Part shown: in pieces, positions 7,191-15,359 of the stretch
How positions within the stretch are numbered: position 1 is the first letter of the stretch
How the letters are laid out: every line of letters starts with the position of its first letter
Assembly: GCA_937925655.1 (NCBI GenBank)
Contig: CALAMC010000077.1
Location: 1 to 32,612 of the forward strand
DNA length: 32,612 nt
DNA from: an uncultured candidate division Zixibacteria bacterium
Lineage (GTDB): Bacteria; Zixibacteria; MSB-5A5; GN15; PGXB01
Direction of reading: 5' to 3'
Position numbers and translations under genes: made by a program
Notes under the pieces: model-generated
Databases searched by the model: none
Told to the model about the DNA's origin: nothing
Seen by the model: the letters and a program-made list of their open reading frames with translations, nothing else

Positions 7191-8300
7191 ATGGATATTT
7201 ACCAGTTGGGTTGGAATAAATTCTTCGAAGATAATTTTACCGCCCTTGATGGGCACGAAAACTTTCGTCCGGCGCGCGTCTCCCGCCAATACCGTAATCT
7301 TTATCATGTGTTCGGTGCGGATGGCGAATACCCGGCAGAGGCATCCGGGAAATTCCTGTTCCAGGTTCAGGGCATGCACGACTCGCCGACCGTCGGCGAC
7401 TGGGTGGCCGTCATATATATCGAAAGCGAAAAGAAAGGCATTATTCAACATCTGCTTCCCCGGCGCAGTTACTTTTCACGTAAGGCGGTTTTGGCCGGGG
7501 GGCCGAAATACGGTGACGGCCGTATCGAACGCCAGGGCCTGGCGGCCAATATCGACACCGTCTTTCTGGTCACCGGGCTGGATAATAATTTCAATATCCG
7601 CCGTATCGAGCGCTATGTTGCCGTGGCCCATGACAGCGGTGCCGCACCGGTGATAGTTCTAAACAAGGCCGATCTCCGCGGCGACCTTGACACGGTTATA
7701 GCCGAAGTTGAAAAAGCCGCCTGCGGACTGCCCGTGCTGGCCATAAGCGCGGCACAAAATCAGGCCCTGGGATTATTACGGCAATATCTCCGGGCCGGTC
7801 AAACGGTGGCCTTTTTGGGTTCATCGGGTGTCGGCAAATCGACCATAATCAATCGCCTTCTGGGTGAAGATCGTCTCAAAATCGGCGATGTGCGCTCCGA
7901 GGACAGCCGCGGCAGGCACACCACGACCCACCGCGAGTTGATCCTTCTCCCCGATGGCGGCATGGTCATCGACACCCCGGGTCTGCGGGAAATCCAAGCC
8001 TGGGGCGACAACAACGACCTGTCACGTACCTTCGAAGATATAGTTGCCATCACGGCGCAGTGTCGTTTCTCCGACTGCAGTCATAACGGCGAGCCGGGCT
8101 GCGCGATTGCCGCGGCATTGAATGACGGTACTCTCGACCCCGGACGGTACAAGAATTACCTTAAGTTGCGCCGCGAAATCAAACACCTTGATATCTGCAA
8201 AAACGTGAAGGAGCGACGAAAATCCGAACGGGAGTTTGACAAAAAAATAGCCCAATATCATCGCCAGGTTAAAGAAATGAGAAAAAAAGGATTGCTGTAA
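7191..8300 (+). CDS. rsgA: Ribosome small subunit-dependent GTPase A
   Basis: At 369 residues this is a typical RsgA/YjeQ, a late-stage 30S assembly GTPase. The circularly permuted GTPase order is visible: NKAD (158-161) comes first, then the P-loop GSSGVGKS (210-217), and DTPGLRE after it. The N-terminal third forms the OB-fold domain, with VGDWVAV, and the C-terminal zinc knuckle has C291, C296, H298 and C304 in CRFSDCSHNGEPGC. The tail is a basic helix ending KEMRKKGLL. TTGGAG lies 8 bases before the ATG. An earlier ATG-initiated frame at 7087 is in another frame and is not this gene. Confidence 0.97.
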   Translation: MDIYQLGWNKFFEDNFTALDGHENFRPARVSRQYRNLYHVFGADGEYPAEASGKFLFQVQGMHDSPTVGDWVAVIYIESEKKGIIQHLLPRRSYFSRKAVLAGGPKYGDGRIERQGLAANIDTVFLVTGLDNNFNIRRIERYVAVAHDSGAAPVIVLNKADLRGDLDTVIAEVEKAACGLPVLAISAAQNQALGLLRQYLRAGQTVAFLGSSGVGKSTIINRLLGEDRLKIGDVRSEDSRGRHTTTHRELILLPDGGMVIDTPGLREIQAWGDNNDLSRTFEDIVAITAQCRFSDCSHNGEPGCAIAAALNDGTLDPGRYKNYLKLRREIKHLDICKNVKERRKSEREFDKKIAQYHRQVKEMRKKGLL

Positions 8301-8302
8301 CA

Positions 8303-8324
8303 CCGTTTTAATCATATAAAACGG
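8303..8324. repeat. Small perfect inverted repeat between rsgA and the acetyltransferase gene
   Basis: CCGTTTTA (8303-8310) and TAAAACGG (8317-8324) form an 8-pair stem with a 6-base loop just after the rsgA stop. No U-tract follows in the + direction, so it is more likely an operator or RNA processing/stability hairpin than an intrinsic terminator. Confidence 0.4.
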
Positions 8325-8359
8325 ACTGCCTGTAGTTACAACCGATAAGGAATAAAAAC

Positions 8360-9586
8360 ATGCAATATCGAAAATATAACCCCAAAAAAGACAAAGAAGC
8401 CGTCCATCAGATATGGTATGACTGCGGCTGGATTCAGCAGGGTTACCCGGACCCGATGGATATTCTGATCGAAAAGGCGCGCACTATAGTCGCCGACGTT
8501 AACGGTCATCCCGAGTGTCTGGTGGTCAGCTATTTCGGTGACATTCGCCATTTCGACGAAGAACTGAAATTTTCCGCCATCGCCGGAGTGACCACGTCGC
8601 TCCTGGCGCGCAAGCAAAAACTGGCGGCGGGCCTTACCGCCGCTAAGTTGGCCGAGGACGTCCGCGATGGGGCCCTGGTATCGGGCCTGGGCATGTTCGA
8701 GCAGGGCTATTATGACAAACTCGGTTTCGGGACGGGGCAGTACGACCATATTTTAACCTTCTCGCCCGCATCGCTCAATGTGACTGTCAGTCCCCGAGTT
8801 CCGCTCCGTCTGGGCTTCCAGGACTGGAAACGGATTCATAAAGCCCGCCAGAATCGCCGGCGGCGGCATGGTTCCGTCAATATGCATATTCCCGAAAGTA
8901 CCCGCTGGGAAATGGTCAAGGATAAAAGCTCGTTCGGATTGGGATACACCGACGATAACGGCACTCTGACGCATCTGGTATGGATATCCGGTCGCGGCAA
9001 AGAGCGCGGGCCGTTCTGGATACCGTGTATGGTTTATCAAAACTTCGAGCAATTTCATGAACTGATGGCCCTGTTGAAAAGTTTCGGGGAACAGATTATT
9101 ACCATAAGAATCATCGAGCCGCCCGACGTTCAGTTCCAGGATCTTCTCGACCGGCCAATCCGTCACCGCAATATTACTTACAAGGGCGATGAGGAAAATC
9201 GCAATCTCGCCGTTGCCTGGTGGCAAATTCGGATTTGCGACCTGACCGGCTGTCTGAAAAAGACGCATTTCGAAGGCAACGAAGTTAAATTCAATCTCGA
9301 ACTTTATGACCCGATTGAAAAATACCTGGATACGGGCTCCACATGGCGCGGTATCTCGGGCGACTACTCGATCGTGCTGGGTCCGAAGTCGTCGGCCAAA
9401 AAAGGACTGACCAGAGGATTACCGACTCTCAAAACGACGGTCAATGCTTTTTCGCGCCTTTGGCTGGGGTGCCGAAGCGCCGCGGCTTTGACCGCGACCG
9501 ACAATTTCATCGCCCCCGCCAAACTGATAACCGGGCTGGATGCACTTATAAAAACGCCGGCCCCGCACGTTGACTGGCCGTTTTAA
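8360..9586 (+). CDS. Eis-like GNAT N-acetyltransferase with C-terminal SCP2-like domain
   Basis: The 408-residue length and three-part layout match the Eis family, acetyltransferases that use acetyl-CoA to modify amines such as aminoglycosides or protein lysines. The first GNAT domain (1-150) opens with RKYNPKKDKEAVHQIW, and its motif B is YYDKLGFGTG near residue 120. The central segment is a second GNAT-like repeat. The C-terminal part reads RICDLTGCLKK, then SRLWLGCRSAAAL, and ends with a Trp-Pro-Phe carboxylate, as in Eis, where the terminal carboxylate contributes to catalysis. The acetyl-CoA loop (ARKQKLAAGL) departs from the usual RxxGxG/A pattern, so activity is not assured. Substrate unknown. 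Good AAGGAA ribosome site; the nitroreductase gene follows after 16 bases. Confidence 0.8.
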   Translation: MQYRKYNPKKDKEAVHQIWYDCGWIQQGYPDPMDILIEKARTIVADVNGHPECLVVSYFGDIRHFDEELKFSAIAGVTTSLLARKQKLAAGLTAAKLAEDVRDGALVSGLGMFEQGYYDKLGFGTGQYDHILTFSPASLNVTVSPRVPLRLGFQDWKRIHKARQNRRRRHGSVNMHIPESTRWEMVKDKSSFGLGYTDDNGTLTHLVWISGRGKERGPFWIPCMVYQNFEQFHELMALLKSFGEQIITIRIIEPPDVQFQDLLDRPIRHRNITYKGDEENRNLAVAWWQIRICDLTGCLKKTHFEGNEVKFNLELYDPIEKYLDTGSTWRGISGDYSIVLGPKSSAKKGLTRGLPTLKTTVNAFSRLWLGCRSAAALTATDNFIAPAKLITGLDALIKTPAPHVDWPF

Positions 9587-9602
9587 ATGGGAAACAAATA
9601 AT

Positions 9603-10523
9603 ATGAGTAATTGTGATAATAATCTGCCCTGCCATCACGGCCCGGCCGAACAGATCGGTGATCACCACCAAAACGAGACAATTCGGTTGTTGTACGAGCG
9701 CGGCAGTTGCCGCAGTTTCGAGTCCGGGAATATACCCGACGACGTGCTGAACACGATTCTCAAAGCCGGTATTCACGCCCCAACTGGCGGCAATCTACAG
9801 CCATACTCGATTATTAAAATTCGTGACGAGGCGACACGCAAAAAGCTGGGCCAAATGTGCGAACAGGAATTTATCGGCGAGGCGCCCGTCAATTTACTCT
9901 TTTGCCTGGATTGGCACCGCCTGCAACGCTGGGCTATGCTCGAGGGCGCCCCGTTTACGGCTCACGATGCCTTTCGGCATTTCTGGATCGGTTTTCAGGA
10001 CGTCATCATCGCCGCCCAGAACATTTGCACCGCCGCCGACGCGATGGGCCTGGGATCGGTTTATATCGGAACCATCATGGAATTTATCAAAGAATCCCGG
10101 AATATGTTCGAACTGCCCGACGGTGTCCTGCCGGTAGTATTATTATGCCTGGGATACCCCAAACACCGCCCCGAACCACGCAAAAAACTGGGCCTTGATA
10201 TCATTGTCCATGACGAGAAATATCATGAACCCGATGACCGCACTTTACTGGATGCATTCGACGCCAAATATCCGCTCAAGCCCGAAATAACAAAAGACCG
10301 ACTGGATAAAATTTTTGACGTGGTTCGGCGCGTGCGGGGCCGCGACGCCGCCGATAAATGCCTCGAAGAGATAAAAAAGCGCGGGTACATTAACTTCGCT
10401 CTGCGTTATTTTGCTCTGCATTATGCGGCCGACCAAATGCCCCTGCACAATACGGAATTTATGAAGGCGATCGAAGACGCCGGCTTCGGTTTTTTTAAAC
10501 CATACCGGCTCAAGGAAAGCTAA
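9603..10523 (+). CDS. Nitroreductase family protein
   Basis: The product is about 306 residues from the ATG at 9603. An in-frame ATG at 9570 lies within the preceding gene and gives an atypical N-terminus, so I prefer 9603. The FMN-binding nitroreductase core shows YERGSCRSFESGNIPDD (the Arg-Ser motif), ILKAGIHAPTGGNLQPYS, a central helix region IAAQNICTAADAMGLGSVYIG, and VVLLCLGYPKHRPEPRKK. The C-terminal approximately 90 residues (from about 215) extend beyond the core and are helical and charged. Such enzymes reduce nitro groups, quinones or enoates with NAD(P)H. The N-terminus has CHHG and HH clusters that might bind metal. The last 4 bases overlap the oppositely oriented membrane-protein gene. 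Confidence 0.87.
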   Translation: MSNCDNNLPCHHGPAEQIGDHHQNETIRLLYERGSCRSFESGNIPDDVLNTILKAGIHAPTGGNLQPYSIIKIRDEATRKKLGQMCEQEFIGEAPVNLLFCLDWHRLQRWAMLEGAPFTAHDAFRHFWIGFQDVIIAAQNICTAADAMGLGSVYIGTIMEFIKESRNMFELPDGVLPVVLLCLGYPKHRPEPRKKLGLDIIVHDEKYHEPDDRTLLDAFDAKYPLKPEITKDRLDKIFDVVRRVRGRDAADKCLEEIKKRGYINFALRYFALHYAADQMPLHNTEFMKAIEDAGFGFFKPYRLKES

Positions 10524-11329
10524 TTGCCGCCGTTTTCGAGTTTGGTATAATCGATTTCCGACCCCAACACGCTGTGAGGAATCAAATAAACCACAAACGT
10601 TGCGATGGCGGCGGTGATTATCCAGCCGCGTCCGGAATTCTTTCTGGATTTCCAGAGCGCCATGGCCCAGAAAAAAAAGGCGACGATGGTTTTGTTGTCG
10701 GTCAGGTCATGGCCAAACGGCCAGCCGGTCCAGAAGGCATCAAAGGCGAATTTTTGTACCATAGGCCCGAAAACCAGCCCCCCACCGGCCAGTAAAACGG
10801 TGGTTGCAAGGGTGTATCTATATAACGACGAACCCTTCACCAGTGCCTGCAGACCGGTTCGGGTCGACATAAACATCCAGGTCAGCATAAAGAATACATG
10901 CGGCCACAAAATATACGGCGGCACCGGCCCCTTGAAGCGCATAACCACCGGTTCTCCGGTCAAAACGTGCGCAACCTGATCTTTACCGGTAAGTGTGATC
11001 TGATAGCTGACCTTTCCCGCCATAGGCTGTTTGGGGATAAAGAAACTCAAATACTCGCCCTCACGGCTCAAATCCGCCACCGTCCAGTCGTCATGGCTTT
11101 TGAAACGGCGGTATTTTATCTGACCGGTTATATTCGTATCGGGCGCTTTTATTTTTATCTCGGCGTCAGTGGTTGTATCATGCGTTCTGATCAGCTTGAA
11201 ATCGATGCTTTGACCGTCGATGGTCACCGATCCGCGCTCCGGGTGCGTCGGGCCCGTCAGGCGCTGATAAACGACCGAAGCCATTGTCAGGACAATGGCG
11301 ATTATCCACAAAACGATTGCTTTCATCAT
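10520..11329 (-). CDS. Predicted membrane protein of unknown function
   Basis: The 269-residue protein starts with a membrane helix or signal anchor (MMKAIVLWIIAIVLTMASVVY). An extracytoplasmic beta-rich domain of about residues 25-135 follows (GSVTIDGQSIDFKL, KIKAPDTNITGQI), then four further hydrophobic helices at about 140-155, 172-190, 210-228 and 235-252. Short aromatic and basic loops join them. I do not recognise the family. An FHIPEP-like or energy-coupling role cannot be supported. It is transcribed alone from a good promoter and diverges from tldD. Confidence 0.75.
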   Translation of the reverse strand: MMKAIVLWIIAIVLTMASVVYQRLTGPTHPERGSVTIDGQSIDFKLIRTHDTTTDAEIKIKAPDTNITGQIKYRRFKSHDDWTVADLSREGEYLSFFIPKQPMAGKVSYQITLTGKDQVAHVLTGEPVVMRFKGPVPPYILWPHVFFMLTWMFMSTRTGLQALVKGSSLYRYTLATTVLLAGGGLVFGPMVQKFAFDAFWTGWPFGHDLTDNKTIVAFFFWAMALWKSRKNSGRGWIITAAIATFVVYLIPHSVLGSEIDYTKLENGGN

Positions 11330-11369
11330 AATAATAGACTTTCGGAGTCCTTAATCTTAATTTCGTGCC

Positions 11370-11398
11370 AGTATAATAAAATTCACAAATTTCGGCAA
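11370..11398 (-). promoter_or_regulatory. Candidate promoter of the unknown membrane protein gene
   Basis: On the minus strand TTGCCG (11398-11393), a 17-base spacer and TATACT (11375-11370) make a good sigma-70 match, with initiation near 11363 and about 34 bases of leader. Confidence 0.5.
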
Positions 11399-11416
11399 TC
11401 TTTCATTTCAATTAGA

Positions 11417-11446
11417 TTGACAGTTTTATAACAAGCGGGCTATATT
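11417..11446 (+). promoter_or_regulatory. Promoter of the tldD operon, giving a near-leaderless transcript
   Basis: TTGACA (11417-11422), an 18-base spacer and TATATT (11441-11446) lie immediately upstream of the tldD ATG at 11456. Initiation 6-8 bases past the -10 box would fall within about 3 bases of the start codon, and no Shine-Dalgarno sequence is present. Confidence 0.6.
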
Positions 11447-11455
11447 AAAGTTCTC

Positions 11456-12922
11456 ATGCTGGAAGCGCTGGATAAAAAGAAACTGGCCCGACTGGCCCTC
11501 GACGACGCCCGCAAATTCGGGGTGACTTATGCCGATGTCCGCATCGAGGCCATCGAAGACCAGAACCTGTCCCTTGCCAACGGCACCGTGGAGCCGATTG
11601 ACAGCGCCCTCTCAATCGGGATCGGCATCCGGGTCATAAAAAACGGCGCCTGGGGATTTGCCGCGACCGATGATTTGCGTGAAGCGGTTATTCGCGAAAA
11701 AACCCGACTGGCGGCCAGTATTGCCGAGGCCTCGGCCAAAATCAACAAGACGACTATCGATCTGGCCCGGGTTAAACCGGTCAGCGCCGAATATACGTCA
11801 TCTTATGAAATAGACCCTTTTACCGTTGCTCTGGACGAAAAAATCGCCTTTCTGCAGGATATTGATAAAGCCATTATCGATGTCGGCGTTGATGGCATGA
11901 ACAGTCGCAATGTATTTGCATCTTTTCGGCGTCGGGATAAATATTTCGCTTCCAGCGAGGGAGCCGATATTTCCCAGCTTCTGATTCAAACCGGGGGCGG
12001 ACTTTCTATGGGCCTGGCCAAATCGCACCGGGAACGCTACGAACGCTCCTTTCCGTCATCTTCCGGCCAGTACGAATGCAAGGGGTATGAGCTTCTTGAA
12101 GAACTCAAGTTAAAGGAAAATATCCCCCGCCTGGCCGAGGAATTAAAAATGCTCCTGGCCGCAGAAAACTGTCCACAGAAGAAATCAACATTGCTCTTAT
12201 CCGGCGACCAGGTTTCACTTCAAATGCATGAATCGATCGGTCACCCGCTCGAACTGGACAGGGTTTTCGGTGCCGAACGCGATTTTTCGGGGACGTCCTT
12301 CGCCACCCCCGACAAGCTGGGAAACCTGAAATATGCCTCGGATATCGTTACCGTTGTTTGCGACTCCACCGCTCCTCATGGATTGGCCACATATGGCTAC
12401 GACGACGAAGGCGTTCCGGCCCAACCGGTACCGCTTATCAAAGACGGGATACTGGTCGACTATCTTTCCTCACGAGAAACGGCGGCAAGAATCGGCCATG
12501 AATCGACCGCCTGTATGCGCGCCAACAGCTGGATAAACATCCCCATCGTGCGCATCGCCGGAATTAACCTTATCCCCGGAAACAAGAGTTTCGAGCAATT
12601 ATTATCGGAAATCGACGACGGAATATTCATGGACACGGTGCGCTCGTGGTCAATCGATGACGAACGGCGCTATTTCCAGTTCGGCTGTGAAATCGGCTGG
12701 CTGATTAAAGGCGGCAAATTGACCACGCCGATAAAGAACCCGACCTATTCGGGCTGTACCACCGAATTCTGGAACAGCTGCTCCGGAATAGCCGATAAAA
12801 ATTCCTGGCGCATCTGGGGCACCCCCAACTGCGGCAAAGGCCAACCCGGTCAGAACGCCCGCACCGCCCAGGGAGCTTCCCCCTGCCGCTTCGATAACGT
12901 GGAGATCGGAACCGGATCATGA
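11456..12922 (+). CDS. tldD: Metalloprotease TldD
   Basis: The 488-residue TldD subunit carries the active-site motif HESIGH at residues 258-263 followed by PLELDR, matching the family HExxxH zinc site. The N-terminal domain shows the DARKFGVTYADVRIE opening typical of TldD/PmbA, and further family marks are DEGVPAQPVPLIKDGILVDYLSSRETA and the C-terminal GTPNCGKGQPGQ. TldD and TldE form a heterodimer that degrades unfolded peptides and trims the leader of some ribosomally made peptide antibiotics (microcin B17 in E. coli). The stop overlaps the tldE start as ATGA, so equal production by coupling is likely. It begins a probable seven-gene operon. Confidence 0.96.
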   Translation: MLEALDKKKLARLALDDARKFGVTYADVRIEAIEDQNLSLANGTVEPIDSALSIGIGIRVIKNGAWGFAATDDLREAVIREKTRLAASIAEASAKINKTTIDLARVKPVSAEYTSSYEIDPFTVALDEKIAFLQDIDKAIIDVGVDGMNSRNVFASFRRRDKYFASSEGADISQLLIQTGGGLSMGLAKSHRERYERSFPSSSGQYECKGYELLEELKLKENIPRLAEELKMLLAAENCPQKKSTLLLSGDQVSLQMHESIGHPLELDRVFGAERDFSGTSFATPDKLGNLKYASDIVTVVCDSTAPHGLATYGYDDEGVPAQPVPLIKDGILVDYLSSRETAARIGHESTACMRANSWINIPIVRIAGINLIPGNKSFEQLLSEIDDGIFMDTVRSWSIDDERRYFQFGCEIGWLIKGGKLTTPIKNPTYSGCTTEFWNSCSGIADKNSWRIWGTPNCGKGQPGQNARTAQGASPCRFDNVEIGTGS

Positions 12923-14277
12923 TATTAAATAAAGAAACGGCTCAAACGATCCTTCAGGCGGCATTGTCACACGCCAGCGCCGACATGGCCGAAGCCGTCA
13001 TCGAGCAGGACCGCCTGGCCCTGACCCGTTTCGCCGAACGCCGCATCACCGACCATATCGATCAGGATGAAACGACACTCTATATTCGATGTGTCCGGGA
13101 TAAGAAAATAAGCGTCATTGCCACCGGTAACCTATCACCCGATGGCATAAAAAAAGCCGTCATTGACTGCGAAGCGATGCTGGCTTATATGGTTCCCGAT
13201 GATAACTTCATATCGCTGGCCAAACCCGATAATGCCGTGGTTGTGGAAAACCGCATCTCGGAAAACACCGCCGATTTCGGCCCCGATAAACGAGCCGAGG
13301 CCATCGCCGGAATATTCGGCGTCGCCAAAAAGGGCTTGTGCGAGTCATCGGGAGCACTGCGCCTCGAGCAAAAAACCCTCGCCGTAGCTAATTCCCTGGG
13401 CCTATCCCGATATTTCACCGGCAATCAGGCCCAGATTAGCATGACTCTGGCCGGAATGCAAAACAATTCCGGCTGGAGCATGGGTTACCATCACGATGCT
13501 TCTCAAATCGCCATCGACAGACTCGCCCTGACAGCCCTCCAGAAATCAATGACCTCGCGCGATCCGATATCACTCGATGATGGTAAGTACACCGTCATAC
13601 TGGAACCGGCGGCGGTGGGTCAACTTTTAATTTTATTGTCTTTCATGGGCTTCGGATGTGCCACGCTCTATCAACGCCGTTCTTTCATGGCCGGTAAAAT
13701 CGGCGAAAAAATCGCCGGCGAGAACTTCACGGTTTTCGAAGATCCGCTCGATATGGACTTTACCACCCCTTTGATCGATTACGAAGGCGTTCCGAAAAAA
13801 AAGGTCGCCCTGATCGAAAACGGCATTGCCCGGGGCGTCGTATACAACACCTACTATGCCAATCTGATGAATACCGAGTCGACCGGTCACGCTCTCGCGC
13901 CCAATAACAGCTATGGCCCTTATCCCAAAAACATGGTCGTCGCCGCCGGGGATTCGTCGCTCGACGATATGATCAAAAGCACCGAAAGGGGCATCTTGAT
14001 TACCCATTTCTGGTATTTGAACTTCCTTAATCCCATGCAGACTATGGTTACCGGAACGACCCGCGATGGCACTTTCCTGATCGAAAACGGTCAGGTTTCA
14101 TCGCCCGTCAGAAATATGCGCACCAACCAGTCAATCCTTGAGGCTTTTTCTAACATCACTGCCATATCAAAGGAGAGAATAGTTTATCCGCAATATTCGG
14201 TGCTCATGAAAGTCCCGGCCATGAAAATCGACAATTTCAATCTGGCCGCGGAATCAGAGGATAACGCCAAATGTTAA
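12919..14277 (+). CDS. tldE: TldE/PmbA-type partner of TldD
   Basis: The 452-residue protein is related to TldD but has no HExxxH motif, as expected for the non-catalytic partner that completes the protease chamber. Family marks include LALTRFAERRITDHIDQDETTLYI near the N-terminus (a segment longer than I quote as a motif; key residues are F, R and the IDQD run), TLYQRRSFMAGKIGEKI, YEGVPKKKVALIENG, NTESTGHAL and THFWYLNFLNPMQTMVTG. It overlaps tldD by 4 bases. The next small gene starts 7 bases before its stop. Confidence 0.94.
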   Translation: MILNKETAQTILQAALSHASADMAEAVIEQDRLALTRFAERRITDHIDQDETTLYIRCVRDKKISVIATGNLSPDGIKKAVIDCEAMLAYMVPDDNFISLAKPDNAVVVENRISENTADFGPDKRAEAIAGIFGVAKKGLCESSGALRLEQKTLAVANSLGLSRYFTGNQAQISMTLAGMQNNSGWSMGYHHDASQIAIDRLALTALQKSMTSRDPISLDDGKYTVILEPAAVGQLLILLSFMGFGCATLYQRRSFMAGKIGEKIAGENFTVFEDPLDMDFTTPLIDYEGVPKKKVALIENGIARGVVYNTYYANLMNTESTGHALAPNNSYGPYPKNMVVAAGDSSLDDMIKSTERGILITHFWYLNFLNPMQTMVTGTTRDGTFLIENGQVSSPVRNMRTNQSILEAFSNITAISKERIVYPQYSVLMKVPAMKIDNFNLAAESEDNAKC

Positions 14278-14492
14278 GAAGAGATTTTATTAAAGCCGGG
14301 TCGATATTTATCGGCGGGATGGTATTGCTTCGGGAAATTCCGCTGGCCGACAGCGATATTCAAAGAGGCCACTCGTCCTCCAACCGTCCCCCGCACATAT
14401 GGCATCACGGCCAGCGCCGCTGTGGATGCGCCACGCCACCGGAAAAACAGGCCTTGATGGAATGGGGCCTTTACGGAACTTTGCCGGATTGA
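14271..14492 (+). CDS. Small predicted Tat-exported protein, 73 residues
   Basis: The product starts MLRRDFIKAG and continues with a hydrophobic stretch (SIFIGGMVLL), a close match to a twin-arginine signal (RRxFIK followed by an h-region). A likely cleavage region is near PLADS at about residues 24-28. The mature part of about 46 residues is polar, with HIWHHG, a paired-cysteine RRCGCATPPE and the C-terminal LYGTLPD. An AGAGG ribosome site lies 10 bases before the ATG inside tldE. The stop is one base before the prmC start, which has no ribosome site of its own. This tight packing on both sides supports real translation. I do not recognise a family. Confidence 0.6.
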   Translation: MLRRDFIKAGSIFIGGMVLLREIPLADSDIQRGHSSSNRPPHIWHHGQRRCGCATPPEKQALMEWGLYGTLPD

Positions 14493-14493
14493 T

Positions 14494-15354
14494 ATGGACC
14501 GACGACTATTCCACCAGCTAATCAAAGACGCCGAAGAGCGTCTGCGCCAGGCCGGAATCGAATCCCCCGCCGCCGAAGTAGAACTGGTCCTGCTCCATTT
14601 GCTCGATGTCGAAAGAATTAATCTGTATTTGTACGGCGATCGGCTGATAAACGACAATATCCTCGCAAAATTCCAAAAGATTATCGAAAAACGCGCCACG
14701 CGTTACCCTCTCCAGTTTATTCTTAAAGAAGCCTGGTTTTATGGGCGCAAGTTTTTTGTCAGCCCGGATGTCATGATCCCGACGCCGGAGACCGAGCTCT
14801 TATGCGTCACGGCTCTCAATTTTTTGAAATACGGCAATCTTGACACAGCCAAAGTTCTTGACCTGGGGGTCGGGTCGGGGGTGATATCGGTCACGGTCGC
14901 CGCCGAATATGATAAGGTCGAAATCACGGCTGTGGATATATCCGAAAATGCTCTTAAAATCGCCCAAAAAAACGCGGCAACCTTCGGCGTATCAAAAAAA
15001 GTATCTTTTATTTGTTCCGACCTTTTCGATGCTCTCGATACGAAACAGAAATTCCATCTGATTTTATCCAACCCGCCGTACATATCCGACGGTGAATATA
15101 GCGGCCTTCCCCCCGAAGTGTTGGCCGACCCGAAAATATCGCTGGTCTCGGGAAGCGAAGGCATGGATATAATCAACCGCATTATAAAGCAGGCCCCGAA
15201 TTATCTCGTCGAGGGCGGAGCCGTCATGTTCGAAATCGGCTATGACCAGGCCGAAAAGGTGGCGAAAGCAGTTGAACAAGACGAGCGATATAAATCATAC
15301 TCCATCTTGAAAGACTTGAATAATATTGACCGAATCGCCTTTTTGAAATTCTGA
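14494..15354 (+). CDS. prmC: Release factor glutamine methyltransferase PrmC
   Basis: The 286-residue protein methylates the GGQ glutamine of release factors (RF1 is at 4459). It has an N-terminal helical domain (1-85) and a Rossmann methyltransferase core with LDLGVGSGVISVTVAAEY, AVDISENAL and the catalytic NPPY at residues 193-196, followed by ISDGEYSGLPPEV and a GSEGMDIINRII segment. These are PrmC-specific features rather than those of the related ribosomal protein methylase PrmB. No ribosome site is visible; it is probably translated by coupling to the preceding mini-gene. Confidence 0.95.
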   Translation: MDRRLFHQLIKDAEERLRQAGIESPAAEVELVLLHLLDVERINLYLYGDRLINDNILAKFQKIIEKRATRYPLQFILKEAWFYGRKFFVSPDVMIPTPETELLCVTALNFLKYGNLDTAKVLDLGVGSGVISVTVAAEYDKVEITAVDISENALKIAQKNAATFGVSKKVSFICSDLFDALDTKQKFHLILSNPPYISDGEYSGLPPEVLADPKISLVSGSEGMDIINRIIKQAPNYLVEGGAVMFEIGYDQAEKVAKAVEQDERYKSYSILKDLNNIDRIAFLKF

Positions 15355-15359
15355 TTATT

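Noticed and set aside
7087..7653. 188-codon + frame upstream of and overlapping rsgA
   Set aside because: Out of frame with rsgA, which has OB, GTPase and zinc motifs and a ribosome site at its own ATG.
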